NCBI RefSeq assembly: GCF_021440085.1
Contig: NZ_JAKCPW010000006.1
Coordinates: 452,067-516,066 of the forward strand
From: Dyadobacter sp. CY261
Lineage (GTDB): Bacteria; Bacteroidota; Bacteroidia; Cytophagales; Spirosomataceae
DNA length: 64,000 bases
Reading direction: 5' to 3'
Part shown: in pieces, positions 1 through 9,144 of the stretch
Numbering within the stretch: the stretch's first letter is position 1
Layout: each line of letters begins with the position of its first letter
The notes under the pieces: generated by a model
The model's input: only the letters and a program-made list of their open reading frames with translations
Told to the model about the DNA's origin: nothing
Database searches by the model: none
Program-made: the position numbers and the translations under genes

Positions 1-49
1 ACATTTTTTTGATCATATATATATAATCATGTAAATGATGAAAATATGG

Positions 50-57
50 TACTTTTG
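50..57 (+). promoter_or_regulatory. Candidate -7 box (TACTTTTG) of tpiA
   Basis: TACTTTTG fits the Bacteroidota -7 consensus TAnnTTTG and lies 40 bases before the tpiA start at 97. No clear -33 TTTG is seen at the right spacing. If the box is real, the longer reading frame that begins at 46 cannot be the true gene start. Confidence 0.4.
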
Positions 58-96
58 TTGCGTAAAATGACTTTTTCCCACAATAAAAATTTTCTT

Positions 97-858
97 ATGC
101 GAAAAAAAATTGTTGCCGGCAATTGGAAGATGAATAAGGTTCTGGATGAGGCAGTTGCACTCACTTCCGAACTCGTGAATATGGCCAAAGACGAGGTCCG
201 TAATGACGCCAAAATCATCCTTTGCCCTCCTGCGATTTATCTCACTACCATTAAAAAATATATCGAGACTGAGCCCAACTTCGCAGTGGCCGCTCAAAAC
301 TGCTCGGATAAAGTTTCAGGTGCATTTACCGGCGAAATTTCGGCGCAAATGTTGCAATCGATCGGTGTGGAATATGTCCTGATCGGACATAGCGAGCGCC
401 GCCAGTATTTCAACGAAACAAATGCATTGCTGGCTGAGAAAGTAAACACAGCGCTTTCTTTCGGCGTTTCACCGATCTTCTGCTGCGGCGAATCGCTTGA
501 ACAGCGTCAGAATGAAGATTATATCGGATTTGTGAAAAACCAGATCACAGAAAGCCTTTTCCATCTTTCAGAAGAGCAATTGAAATCAGTGGTGATCGCC
601 TACGAACCGATCTGGGCGATCGGCACAGGCCTTACGGCTTCGGCTGAGCAGGCGCAGGATATGCATGCCGCATTGCGCGCGCATATCGCTTCCAAATACG
701 GTGCAGAAGTTGCGGACGAAATTTCGATCCTTTATGGCGGAAGTGTTACAGCAGCCAGCGCTCCCGAACTGTTTGCTTCCCCGGATATTGATGGCGGATT
801 GGTAGGCGGAGCTTCCCTCAAATCGCGGGAGTTTACGAATATTATCAAGGCGCGGTAA
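97..858 (+). CDS. tpiA: Triosephosphate isomerase
   Basis: Cytosolic glycolytic enzyme that interconverts dihydroxyacetone phosphate and glyceraldehyde 3-phosphate. The 253-aa product has the usual TIM length. It carries the catalytic lysine in the N-terminal NWKMNK, the catalytic histidine in GHSERR near residue 98, the catalytic glutamate in YEPIW near residue 170, and the phosphate-binding YGGSV and GGLVGGAS segments near residues 213-237. The start at 97 is preferred because the protein then begins directly with the first beta strand (MRKKIVAGNWK). An in-frame extension to 46 would add 17 residues that do not look like TIM. It is monocistronic, with a repeat-rich spacer downstream. Confidence 0.97.
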   Translation: MRKKIVAGNWKMNKVLDEAVALTSELVNMAKDEVRNDAKIILCPPAIYLTTIKKYIETEPNFAVAAQNCSDKVSGAFTGEISAQMLQSIGVEYVLIGHSERRQYFNETNALLAEKVNTALSFGVSPIFCCGESLEQRQNEDYIGFVKNQITESLFHLSEEQLKSVVIAYEPIWAIGTGLTASAEQAQDMHAALRAHIASKYGAEVADEISILYGGSVTAASAPELFASPDIDGGLVGGASLKSREFTNIIKAR

Positions 859-863
859 GAAGA

Positions 864-932
864 ATGTCACACTGAGGGCAGTCGAAGTGCTTTTGCGGGA
901 TGCAATTATCCTTCGACTGCGCTCAGGATGAC
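864..932. repeat. Imperfect inverted repeat after tpiA
   Basis: The arm at about 865-888 (TGTCACACTGAGGGCAGTCG...) is matched in reverse complement by 909-932 (...CGACTGCGCTCAGGATGACA), giving a long imperfect hairpin with a loop of about 20 bases. The GTCGAAG and CTTCGAC cores pair exactly. It can act as a terminator-like structure between the convergent tpiA and OmpA-like genes. It resembles dispersed REP-type intergenic palindromes, but copy number cannot be judged from one window. Confidence 0.7.
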
Positions 933-1022
933 AGTACGCTGCCTTATGACAGTACGCTGCCTTATGACAGTACGCTACCTTATGACAGTACGCTATACCT
1001 TATGACAGTAACGCTATACCTT
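928..1022. repeat. Five tandem copies of an ATGACAGTACGCTxCCTT unit
   Basis: Units begin at 928, 946, 964, 982 and 1002. The first three are 18 bp and the last two are 20 and 21 bp, with a TA insertion in each and one extra A in the last. The first unit starts inside the right arm of the inverted repeat at 909-932. The array therefore looks like slippage-type growth from the edge of that palindrome. No ORF runs through it. Confidence 0.85.
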
Positions 1023-1055
1023 CCGTAGCTGGTCCTCTCAGTGTGACATGGGTCG

Positions 1056-2288
1056 TTACAATTCCGTAATCACAAATTCGACCCGCCGGTTCTTTTTCCT
1101 TTCTTCTTCGCTTCCTTTGGTAATTGGCCGGGTGCCGCCGTAGCCTTTTGCTTCGATGCGGTTACTGTTGACACCTTTTTCTATGAGGTGATTTTTCACC
1201 GATTCTGCGCGCTGGCGGGAGAGTTCAAGGTTTTTGTCAAAATCCCCTACATTGTCGGTGTGGCCTTCTACGCGGATTTTGATCGTCGGGTTGTCGAGCA
1301 TCACGTCTACGAGGCGGTTCAGCTCTTCGAAAGATTCTGAAAGTAATGTGTACTGGGAGGTTTCGAAGTAGATATTGGGCAGGAGAATCGTTTCACCGAC
1401 GATCAGGGGTGTCAGATAAATGTCCTGATCGAACGACTGGCTGCTGGAATCAGCCGGCGCGAGACTGAACGATGAGCCGTAATAGCCGCGGGCCTGTACC
1501 CGGAATTTGTATTGCCCGTTTACATTCACGCCAACCCGGTATTTTCCTGACGACGACCTCACTTGCAGCGTATCGCCATCTTCCAAATAAGAGATTTGCG
1601 CCGCAACAGGCTCCTTGGTTTTCGCATTATATACTGTCCCTTTTAAAACCGCCATTTCAACTTCCTTTTTTGGAGCAGGAGCTGGCTTTTCAGGCGCTTT
1701 CGCGGCTGGCTTTTTAGTCGGTACTGTTGCTTTGGCTACCGGCTTGGATGGCTTTCCAGTTTCCTTTTTCAATGGGTTTTTAATATGTATCCCATAGAAA
1801 TTCCAGGATTGCAGCCCGCCCTGACTTCTTCCTTCATAAAAATCAAACTCTTCGATACCGGGAGTCAGTCTTTCAAAATAGGCTACAAAATCGACCGTAT
1901 CGCCCGATGAAACGTTCATTTTAGAAGTCGTAGGGATATTTTGAGCCCGGATGAACCTGAACTTCTTGTCGATTTCGCCGGGCTTATAAAGTCTTGTCTC
2001 AGGATCTAGCCATATCTGGCTCTCATTAATCTGAGGAAGCCCGCGCGGAACCCGTGAATCCGGCAAGGGAGGCAATCCTGGCTGCGACCGGAACTGCGGC
2101 TGCTTCGGTGTCTTATCGACGAATTGAAGATGAATGATAGTATTGTCATCCGTCAGTTCCACACGCTTAATTTTCACGTACGGGGCCGATGACTCGTCTA
2201 CTTTGGGGTTTTCAGTGACTTGCCCGAAGCTGGTATGGATAGAAAGTAAAATGGCTCCAAAACTGGCCGAAAGCAACTTGAAATTCAT
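1056..2288 (-). CDS. OmpA-family outer membrane/peptidoglycan-binding protein
   Basis: 410-aa exported protein. Residues 1-22 form a signal peptide ending SFGQ. The middle region has a Lys/Pro/Ala-rich linker (about residues 180-210), followed by a carboxypeptidase-regulatory-like beta domain beginning LKGTVYNAKTKEPV. The C-terminal 110 residues are an OmpA domain with EGHTDNVGD, the LSxxRAESV helix and the RRVEFVI end, which bind diaminopimelate in peptidoglycan. The N-terminal half is a family-specific domain I do not recognise. It probably anchors an envelope structure to the cell wall. Transcription converges on tpiA across the repeat spacer. Confidence 0.88.
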   Translation of the reverse strand: MNFKLLSASFGAILLSIHTSFGQVTENPKVDESSAPYVKIKRVELTDDNTIIHLQFVDKTPKQPQFRSQPGLPPLPDSRVPRGLPQINESQIWLDPETRLYKPGEIDKKFRFIRAQNIPTTSKMNVSSGDTVDFVAYFERLTPGIEEFDFYEGRSQGGLQSWNFYGIHIKNPLKKETGKPSKPVAKATVPTKKPAAKAPEKPAPAPKKEVEMAVLKGTVYNAKTKEPVAAQISYLEDGDTLQVRSSSGKYRVGVNVNGQYKFRVQARGYYGSSFSLAPADSSSQSFDQDIYLTPLIVGETILLPNIYFETSQYTLLSESFEELNRLVDVMLDNPTIKIRVEGHTDNVGDFDKNLELSRQRAESVKNHLIEKGVNSNRIEAKGYGGTRPITKGSEEERKKNRRVEFVITEL

Positions 2289-2375
2289 AATGCAACAGAT
2301 TGGGGTTTAAACAAATATCTGCAAGAACGCCCGAAAAGCGTTGATAGTTTGTTAAAAATTGTTAAACCCAGAAAG

Positions 2376-3128
2376 TCACTGATTTACAGCAATAAAGCGC
2401 GACCAAAACGAGGGCTCGTAGCGCTCCCAGGCATGGCAGGCGAATGGTAGCCGATGGTTCGTAAGCTCATAACTTGCCGCAGGACTCTTCTCGAATGCAA
2501 AACGCAACGCTTCTTGCCATTTCGGCAATTTCATGAAGATCTTCATCGGTTTAAGCCGCGTCGCTTCCTGGCAGAAAAGCATGTCTTCATTACCCTTCCA
2601 GGCAGGATAAAAAGTATTGTAAATTTTAAGGTAGCGCAAAATACCCGGAATGCGGCGAAGCGAAAGACCGCCGTTTAAAACAACTCGGTGCGTGGATAAT
2701 GCATGTGCAAAAACTTTGGCGGATTCTGCCGGAATCGTATCAAAATCAGGCTGATGTAAAGAAGGTGCTCCAATGTAGTCGTAGCCTTTGGCGCACCATT
2801 CTTTGAGCTCGTCACGGAAAACGAATGCATCGAGCTGGTAAATGAGAATGTATTCGTAAGCCGTAAAGGTTTTGTAAAAATCAATGGAAGTCATCAACCG
2901 GTTGTAGGTATCGATACCTGTAAAAAAATTGTCGTCGAAGGATTGGAAAGTAACGGTCGAATATTTTTTTTGTAATGCCGATAAGTCGAGGCCAGCGGGC
3001 TTCGCGATAATCACCGGGTAATTGCCCAGGATTGTCATACATTGTTTCAGCGACATTTCCTCTGCGTCGGTCATCGTTGATTGATAAACCGGTATCACCA
3101 CAGCTACAAGCGACCTACTATCAGTCAT
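2376..3128 (-). CDS. DUF5672 glycosyltransferase-like protein
   Basis: 250-aa soluble protein that begins with a Rossmann-type strand (VAVVIPVYQS). It contains the DUF5672 pattern of FFTGIDTYNRLM, then YILIYQLDAFVF with an internal D that resembles a GT-A DxD surrogate, then GYDYIGAP and LNGGLSLRR, and KGNEDMLFC near the C-terminus. Such proteins are usually found beside glycosyltransferases and are thought to transfer a sugar. Sugar and acceptor cannot be read from the sequence. It lies 19 bp after the GT2 gene upstream and is probably co-transcribed with it. Confidence 0.75.
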   Translation of the reverse strand: MTDSRSLVAVVIPVYQSTMTDAEEMSLKQCMTILGNYPVIIAKPAGLDLSALQKKYSTVTFQSFDDNFFTGIDTYNRLMTSIDFYKTFTAYEYILIYQLDAFVFRDELKEWCAKGYDYIGAPSLHQPDFDTIPAESAKVFAHALSTHRVVLNGGLSLRRIPGILRYLKIYNTFYPAWKGNEDMLFCQEATRLKPMKIFMKLPKWQEALRFAFEKSPAASYELTNHRLPFACHAWERYEPSFWSRFIAVNQ

Positions 3129-3147
3129 TTATTTTCGAATCAAATTT

Positions 3148-4125
3148 TTATTCCAACAAATCCCCTACTGCCGGCAACCACCAATCCTTGCTGCTAAAAC
3201 GGTAGTGCCCGCGAATTAGCTGACTGAGCACCGGGGTAAGCCGCTTGAAACGGCTCTCGGGCAGCGCCGCTCTCGTGTAAAAATGCCTTTGCGAAAGATA
3301 CAACTTGATCAGCTTCTCGCGCGGCACGAACGGAAGCGCACGAAGCAGCAAATACAGCTCGTGTAGCTTTTCGGCCTTCTCTTCCAGCGGCACCAATTTT
3401 AATTTTCGGTCACGTTTGAAGCGGTCGGCCAACTGCACTTTTTCGACTTTGTTACCGAACCCAACCTGCTGGCTGGAATGAATGCGATAAGAAATGAGTG
3501 TTTCCGGAATGAAATCGATTTTGTTTTGCAGGCTGAGCACGACAGCGATCCAGGCGTCGTGGATCAAATCCTGGACATGGGTAGGAAAAGGCATCAGCCT
3601 TCTCAAAGCCGATTTTCGGATCGCCAGCGTGGCACCAGTTACTACAAACCCGTTGAAAAGAATTTCATGCGGCCTGCCGCTATGCCACATTTGTTGCCGT
3701 GCCTTACCGAAATTTATTTCCTGCCAAATGGTGCCACCGGTAGGCTCCGAATCGTCGTTGATCTTTTCGGCATCGCTGAATACCGCATCGAACTCGGGAT
3801 TGGCGTCCAGGAACGCCATTTGCTTCTGCACTTTGTCCTTACGCCAGCGGTCGTCCTGGTCGCACAGGAAAATGACATCGCCCTCGCAGAGCGAAAGGCA
3901 TTTCTCGAAGTTCTTCGTCGAACCGAGGTTTTTCTCATTTACATAAATGCGCACGGGAAATTTGCTCGTGGTAGCAAAAGACTTTATGATCTCAATAGTG
4001 TCGTCCTTCGATCTGTCGTCACAAACAACCAATTCGTCCACCGAAACCGTCTGATCAGCAATGCTCTTCAACTGCTCAGGCAAAAACTTAGCCCCGTTGT
4101 AAGTACACATGGCTACTGAAATCAT
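3148..4125 (-). CDS. Family 2 glycosyltransferase
   Basis: 325-aa GT-A fold enzyme. It has the nucleotide-binding start SVAMCTYNGAKFLPEQL, the CDDRSKDDT acidic motif near residue 40, and LCDQDDRW (DxD-type metal site) near residue 85. A later HDAWIAVVL segment carries the probable base region. It probably transfers a sugar onto a rhamnan or O-antigen type chain in the cytosol. The ATG at 4125 is preferred because an upstream TTG in frame adds only an 11-residue atypical leader. It forms a likely two-gene unit with the DUF5672 gene. Confidence 0.85.
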   Translation of the reverse strand: MISVAMCTYNGAKFLPEQLKSIADQTVSVDELVVCDDRSKDDTIEIIKSFATTSKFPVRIYVNEKNLGSTKNFEKCLSLCEGDVIFLCDQDDRWRKDKVQKQMAFLDANPEFDAVFSDAEKINDDSEPTGGTIWQEINFGKARQQMWHSGRPHEILFNGFVVTGATLAIRKSALRRLMPFPTHVQDLIHDAWIAVVLSLQNKIDFIPETLISYRIHSSQQVGFGNKVEKVQLADRFKRDRKLKLVPLEEKAEKLHELYLLLRALPFVPREKLIKLYLSQRHFYTRAALPESRFKRLTPVLSQLIRGHYRFSSKDWWLPAVGDLLE

Positions 4126-4754
4126 AATGTGTATGTATTTAATTACAAAATGCCGCAAAGTAACACTTAATGTACCCGTTACCCAAACAGGTTTTCAATT
4201 TCATTTGGTCTCACTTATTCCCTTTTCTGGTTGGTTTCAGGGATTATTACCACATGATGTGCCAAAGCCCATTCCAGTATTTCGTGCATTTATATGAATC
4301 CTTATAATAAACCAATGGAACACTATGATCATTTTTACCTCTGCCGCAGGGTAATTACAATTTCAGGAATCCACTGCCAGAAAAAAGCACTGCCAGACCT
4401 AGCTGAAAAAAATGCAAGAAAAAATGACGAAGATACTATACGTCGCGACCTATCGAGCAAAAGAAGTGTTGGAAAAGAGAAGAAAAAAGCCGTGCAATGT
4501 TGAATCCTTCCCCAATAATAAAAAGTTTCCTGCCTGAATGCGAGCCCGAAAATGAACATCGCTACCCAAAGTGCCATCACAGGCGAAAGCAGTTTTCGGG
4601 AATGCATGATCGCCAGCAGCAATACGCTCAAACTGATTGAGAGATATTTAGGCATATCTGATATTTTTGTCAAAAAGCTTCCCGGCCCCTTTATGAGCCA
4701 TAAAGTTACATGGTTGTATCCGGGAATTAAACTAAAGTTATTAAAAGCACCCGA
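4126..4754. other. Gene-poor stretch with one possible decayed membrane ORF
   Basis: 629 bases between a leftward GT2 gene and a rightward unknown gene. Apart from the minus-strand hydrophobic reading frame at 4335-4655, I see no conserved coding, no clear terminator and no repeat. It is A+T-rich in the part nearest the GT2 gene. Confidence 0.5.
4335..4655 (-). pseudogene. Possible remnant of a polytopic membrane protein
   Basis: From the ATG at 4655 the first 50 residues (MPKYLSISLSVLLLAIMHSR...) read like two transmembrane helices of an O-antigen polymerase or mannosyltransferase-type protein. After about residue 55 the composition turns to Phe/Ser runs and then to Arg/Trp, typical of reading through a frameshift. 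The frame closes at 106 aa, far short of such families. A truncated gene is the simplest reading, but a genuine small membrane protein cannot be excluded. Confidence 0.3.
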
Positions 4755-5306
4755 ATGGCATTACCAGAACAGCTTAAAAAGGCGATTATTCAAATGCCTG
4801 CGAAAGAAAAGGACAAATTGCTCCTGAGGCTGATCACCAAAGACAAAACCCTGAGCGACCGGCTCCATTTCGAACTCATCGAAGACAGCGCTACGATTAC
4901 CGAGCGGCGGGAAGAGCTCATGGGACGGATCGTCAGGACATCGAAATACAACCAGAACACACCCGGCTGGGTATTGATGGATCTGCGGACGCTCAGCGGG
5001 GATATTGCGTATCATGTGAAAGTTACCAAAGACAAGATCGGTGGCCTGGAATTGAATATTTTCCTGCTTAATACCTTTCTCGAAGGCTATTCCGACATTC
5101 TGAAAACCTACTCTTCCCGCGCCGATACCTGTGCATTATACATTGCCAAAAAGGCGCAGGTGATTCTGAACGGACTTAGCAAACTCGATGAGGACTACCG
5201 CGTCGATTACATTAAAGACACCAACCGGATGCTGGCGCTTGTTTACAGCCTTTGTTCTAAAATGTATGCAAGACAAATGGAGTTGCCGCACGAACTGGAA
5301 TTCTAA
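4755..5306 (+). CDS. Conserved hypothetical protein
   Basis: 183-aa soluble, mainly alpha-helical protein that I do not recognise. It opens with MALPEQLKKAIIQMPAKEKDKLLLRLI, resembling short helical modules in which a charged KEKDK turn is conserved. The middle (about residues 75-165) is helical and contains YLKTYSSRADTCALYIAK-like amphipathic stretches. There is no signal peptide or membrane segment. It ends 15 bp before the isochorismatase-fold gene and probably shares its transcript. Confidence 0.7.
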   Translation: MALPEQLKKAIIQMPAKEKDKLLLRLITKDKTLSDRLHFELIEDSATITERREELMGRIVRTSKYNQNTPGWVLMDLRTLSGDIAYHVKVTKDKIGGLELNIFLLNTFLEGYSDILKTYSSRADTCALYIAKKAQVILNGLSKLDEDYRVDYIKDTNRMLALVYSLCSKMYARQMELPHELEF

Positions 5307-5321
5307 ACACACCCATTCATT

Positions 5322-6116
5322 ATGATAAAGACCGCATTACTGGTGATCGACGCGCAGTATGATTTCTGTAATCCAAATGGTACACTGTTTGTGCCCGGAG
5401 CCGAAAAAGACGTGGAGCGCATTGCCAACCTTATTTCCCTGGAAGGCGACAAGATCGATGCCATTTTTTTGACGCTTGACACGCATAAGGTGCTCGACAT
5501 CGCCCATCCGCTTTTTTGGGAAGATCAGAACGGGAATACGGTAGCGCCGTTTACGCTCATTTCTCGCAAATCGGTGGAGGCGGGCAAATGGGTGCCGCGC
5601 TATCACCACGAATTTGTTTTGAAATACCTTCAAACCCTCGAAACTGAGGGTGAATTCCAGCATTTCATCTGGCCGGAGCATTGCCTTATCGGTTCCAAAG
5701 GTGCTGCATTGGATGATACCCTCATGAATGCTGTGCTCGCCTGGACGCACCGCACGCGCCGCGATTACCGCACGGTATCGAAAGGCATTAACCCGCTGAC
5801 CGAGCATTTCGGTGTTTTCAAAGCACAGGTACCGGTAGCCAATGCGCCGGAAACGGAGCTGGACGAACGCTTTCTCCATGAACTCAATGAATACGATCAG
5901 GTGCTGGTAGCAGGCGAAGCTCGCTCACATTGTGTGGCAACAAGTATTCGGCAGATCGTAAAATTTGCGCCGTCGCTTGCCCCGAAAGTCGTTGTGCTCA
6001 CCGATTGCATGTCGGACGTGCCGAATTTCGGCCATCTCGCCGATGCCATTTATGAAGAAGCAGCCCAAAACGGCATGACATTTGCGAAAGCAAACCAGGT
6101 TTTTTCTGGCAAATAA
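5322..6116 (+). CDS. Isochorismatase-fold (nicotinamidase-like) cysteine hydrolase
   Basis: 264-aa cytosolic hydrolase of the nicotinamidase/isochorismatase superfamily. The catalytic Asp is in LLVIDAQYDFCNPNG (D10). The Cys nucleophile is in GEARSHCVATSI near residue 206. The metal-type residues are in TLDTHKVLDIAHP, where D54 and H56 sit as expected, and a cis-peptide-like region precedes the Cys. It is longer than PncA (about 215 aa) because of an insertion around residues 70-130. It is therefore probably a paralogue with another amide substrate, although nicotinamide deamidation in NAD salvage remains possible. Confidence 0.8.
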   Translation: MIKTALLVIDAQYDFCNPNGTLFVPGAEKDVERIANLISLEGDKIDAIFLTLDTHKVLDIAHPLFWEDQNGNTVAPFTLISRKSVEAGKWVPRYHHEFVLKYLQTLETEGEFQHFIWPEHCLIGSKGAALDDTLMNAVLAWTHRTRRDYRTVSKGINPLTEHFGVFKAQVPVANAPETELDERFLHELNEYDQVLVAGEARSHCVATSIRQIVKFAPSLAPKVVVLTDCMSDVPNFGHLADAIYEEAAQNGMTFAKANQVFSGK

Positions 6117-6224
6117 CAGCCTGGCAACCCCTTCGGGTATCAAACTAAATATCACCGCTTTTGGTTATAATGGAATCAACATCATTAACAAACTAACACC
6201 ACATACCCATTGGATAACCCCGCT

Positions 6225-9095
6225 ATGATGCAATTAGCTGTGCCCCGGATAGAGGCCGACCAGTTTGACGAACTGGATCCAAGAAAATACATTCTGATCA
6301 AAGGTGCCCGTGTCAACAATCTGAAAAATATCGATGTAGCGATCCCCCGTAACAAGCTGGTCGTCATTACCGGCCTTTCCGGCTCCGGAAAGTCCTCTCT
6401 TGCCTTTGATACCTTATTCGCGGAAGGCCAGCGCATGTATGTGGAAAGTCTTAGCAGTTACGCGCGGCAGTTTTTGGGACGCATGGAGAAGCCGGAAGTG
6501 GAATATATCAAAGGCATTTCGCCGGCGATTGCTATTGAGCAGAAGGTTAATACCCGCAACCCGCGGTCGACCGTCGGCACTTCAACTGAGATTTATGACT
6601 ATCTCAAACTACTGTTTGCACGTATCGGGCATACCCATTCACCGGTTTCGGGTGAAATCGTGCGGAAAGATTCAGTAACAGACGTCGTGAACTACATGCT
6701 CGCACACGATGAAGGCACTCGTGTGATGATCCTTGCGCCATTGCTTATCCGCGACGGACGTTCGCAGACCGAAGAGCTGACAATATTGCTTTCCAAAGGT
6801 TATAACCGCATCGTGTTGAACGAGGAAGTGGTTTCGATCGAGGACATTCTCGAAAATCCCGGACAATTTTCTCAAGCCGGAAACCAGGTTTTCATCCTTA
6901 TCGACCGCGCCGCTATTCGCCACGACGATGAAGACACCCAATACCGCCTGTCGGACTCGGTACAAACTGCCTTTTTTGAAGGAGAAGGAACCTGTACCGT
7001 TCATATTGTGAACGGGGAAAAAAGGGTTTTCTCCGACAAATTCGAACTCGACGGCATCACATTCGAGGAACCGACCGTTAATCTTTTCAGCTTCAATAAC
7101 CCTTACGGTGCCTGTAAAAGGTGTGAAGGTTTTGGTAGAATATTGGGTATAGATCCGGATTTGGTCATTCCCGACAAAAATCTTTCGGTGTACGACGGTG
7201 CCATCGCGCCCTGGCGCACCGAAAAGATGGGCGAATGGCTGATCCCGCTCGTCCGCAATGGTGTAAAATTCGATTTCCCGATACACAGGCCGTATAAAGA
7301 TCTGACGCGCGAGCAAAAAGAGCTGCTATGGACCGGTAACCAGTATTTTCAGGGAATTAACGATTTTATTTCAGAACTCGAATCACAAACGCATAAAATT
7401 CAGTACCGCGTAATGCTCTCGCGCTTCCGCGGCCGTACAACCTGCCCCGACTGCCGCGGCTCTCGCCTGCGCAAGGATGCAGCTTATGTGAAAGTAAGCG
7501 GGAAATCCATCACCGATCTGGTATTGATGCCAATCCAGGATGTTTCCGGATTTTTCAAACAGCTCGACCTCGGAGACCACGACAGGCAAATTGCCCGCCG
7601 TGTACTCACCGAAATCGAATCGCGCCTGGATTATATGAACCGCGTCGGGTTGGGTTACCTGACATTGAACCGGTTGACCAGCACTTTGTCCGGAGGAGAA
7701 TTTCAACGCATTAAGCTGGCTACTTCGCTGGGCAGCGCATTGGTTGGTTCCATGTATATTTTGGATGAACCAAGCATTGGCTTGCACCCACGTGACACGC
7801 AGAGGCTGGTAGGGGTGCTCGAATCGCTTCGTGACCTGGGTAATACAGTGATCGTGGTGGAACATGAGGAAGAAGTCATGCATGCGGCTGATCAAATCAT
7901 CGACATTGGCCCCGAAGCCGGAACCGGTGGCGGGCATGTGGTTTTTCAGGGTGACCGGGATGATATTGCAGCTTTGAAAGCCAATGGTCAGGAAACCGGG
8001 GATAGTCAGGAGGTCAATGTGCAGTCGCATACACTTGATTTTTTGTTGGGTAATGATTCTATTCCGGTTCCTTCCGTACGCAGAAAGTCGTTGCATTTCC
8101 TGGAAATCAAAGGTGCACGGGAGAATAATTTGAAGGAACTCGATGTCAAAATCCCGCTGAATAATCTTACGGTTGTTACGGGGGTAAGTGGTTCGGGGAA
8201 ATCCACATTGATCCGAAAAATCCTTTACCCCGCATTAATGCGTCTAAAAGGCGAGTTTAGCGAGGATGTAGGCCGATTCGACGAGCTCACCGGCAGCGTC
8301 GACCGCATTGAAGCCGTTGAAATGATCGATCAAAACCCGATCGGTAAATCGTCGCGTTCCAATCCGGTTACCTACATTAAAGCATATGATTATATCCGGC
8401 AAATGATGTCTGAACAGCCCCTTTCGAAAGCGCGGGGCTATAAACCCTCACATTTCTCTTTCAATGTCGATGGCGGGCGGTGCGAAATATGCCAGGGTGA
8501 AGGCCAGGTGAAAATTGAAATGCAGTTTATGGCCGACATTTATTTGACCTGCGAAGGTTGTAATGGCAAGCGGTTCAAGCAAGAAATCCAGGAAGTGAAG
8601 TATCACGACAAAGACGTTGCCGAAATTCTGGATATGACCGTAGACGAGGCGATCGAGTTTTTCAGGCAAACTGAACCCAAGCTGGCCGATAAACTGCTGC
8701 CATTGCAGGAAGTAGGGCTTGGGTATGTCGGTCTTGGACAATCATCCAATACATTGTCGGGCGGAGAAGCGCAGCGCGTAAAACTTGCTTCCTTCCTGGG
8801 CAAAGGCTCTTCGAACAAAGGTAAAACGCTCTTCATATTCGATGAACCGACCACCGGTCTGCATTTTCATGATATTAAAAAGCTCCTCAAAGCCATCAAT
8901 GCATTGGTAGAGCAAGGTGACAGCGTGATCATCATCGAGCACAACATGGAAGTCATCAAAAGCGCCGATTGGATCATCGACCTCGGCCCCGAAGGCGGCG
9001 AAAACGGCGGCAACCTCACCTTCACCGGCACGCCGGAGGAAATGGCCCAGCTTGAAGATAACTATACCGCCGAGTTTTTGAGGGGAAAAATTTGA
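6225..9095 (+). CDS. uvrA: Excinuclease ABC subunit A
   Basis: DNA-damage sensor of nucleotide excision repair that works as a dimer with UvrB. It has two ABC ATPase modules: Walker A GLSGSGKS near residue 50 and GVSGSGKS near residue 650, ABC signatures LSGGEFQR and LSGGEAQR, and Walker B YILDEPS and FIFDEPT. Two zinc modules are intact (CKRC...CPDC and CEIC...CEGC). At 956 aa it is a normal length. The ATG at 6225 is preferred to an in-frame TTG at 6210. It is followed by an inverted repeat and a toxin-antitoxin pair. Confidence 0.97.
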   Translation: MMQLAVPRIEADQFDELDPRKYILIKGARVNNLKNIDVAIPRNKLVVITGLSGSGKSSLAFDTLFAEGQRMYVESLSSYARQFLGRMEKPEVEYIKGISPAIAIEQKVNTRNPRSTVGTSTEIYDYLKLLFARIGHTHSPVSGEIVRKDSVTDVVNYMLAHDEGTRVMILAPLLIRDGRSQTEELTILLSKGYNRIVLNEEVVSIEDILENPGQFSQAGNQVFILIDRAAIRHDDEDTQYRLSDSVQTAFFEGEGTCTVHIVNGEKRVFSDKFELDGITFEEPTVNLFSFNNPYGACKRCEGFGRILGIDPDLVIPDKNLSVYDGAIAPWRTEKMGEWLIPLVRNGVKFDFPIHRPYKDLTREQKELLWTGNQYFQGINDFISELESQTHKIQYRVMLSRFRGRTTCPDCRGSRLRKDAAYVKVSGKSITDLVLMPIQDVSGFFKQLDLGDHDRQIARRVLTEIESRLDYMNRVGLGYLTLNRLTSTLSGGEFQRIKLATSLGSALVGSMYILDEPSIGLHPRDTQRLVGVLESLRDLGNTVIVVEHEEEVMHAADQIIDIGPEAGTGGGHVVFQGDRDDIAALKANGQETGDSQEVNVQSHTLDFLLGNDSIPVPSVRRKSLHFLEIKGARENNLKELDVKIPLNNLTVVTGVSGSGKSTLIRKILYPALMRLKGEFSEDVGRFDELTGSVDRIEAVEMIDQNPIGKSSRSNPVTYIKAYDYIRQMMSEQPLSKARGYKPSHFSFNVDGGRCEICQGEGQVKIEMQFMADIYLTCEGCNGKRFKQEIQEVKYHDKDVAEILDMTVDEAIEFFRQTEPKLADKLLPLQEVGLGYVGLGQSSNTLSGGEAQRVKLASFLGKGSSNKGKTLFIFDEPTTGLHFHDIKKLLKAINALVEQGDSVIIIEHNMEVIKSADWIIDLGPEGGENGGNLTFTGTPEEMAQLEDNYTAEFLRGKI

Positions 9096-9101
9096 TAAAG
9101 T

Positions 9102-9133
9102 GAAGTATGTCACTTAACTTAGGGACATACTTC
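9102..9133. promoter_or_regulatory. Perfect 10-bp inverted repeat before the toxin-antitoxin genes
   Basis: GAAGTATGTC (9102-9111) and GACATACTTC (9124-9133) are exact reverse complements separated by 12 bases, and end 11 bases before the antitoxin start. No T-run follows, so it is a poor intrinsic terminator for uvrA. The position fits an operator at which the antitoxin represses its own operon. Confidence 0.6.
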
Positions 9134-9144
9134 ATGCAAAAACT

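Noticed and set aside
4294..4503. 69-codon plus-strand ORF
   Set aside because: Very Lys-rich low-complexity end and no supporting promoter; it is antisense to the more protein-like hydrophobic frame.
7383..8096. 237-codon minus-strand frame inside uvrA
   Set aside because: It is antisense to the conserved central part of UvrA.
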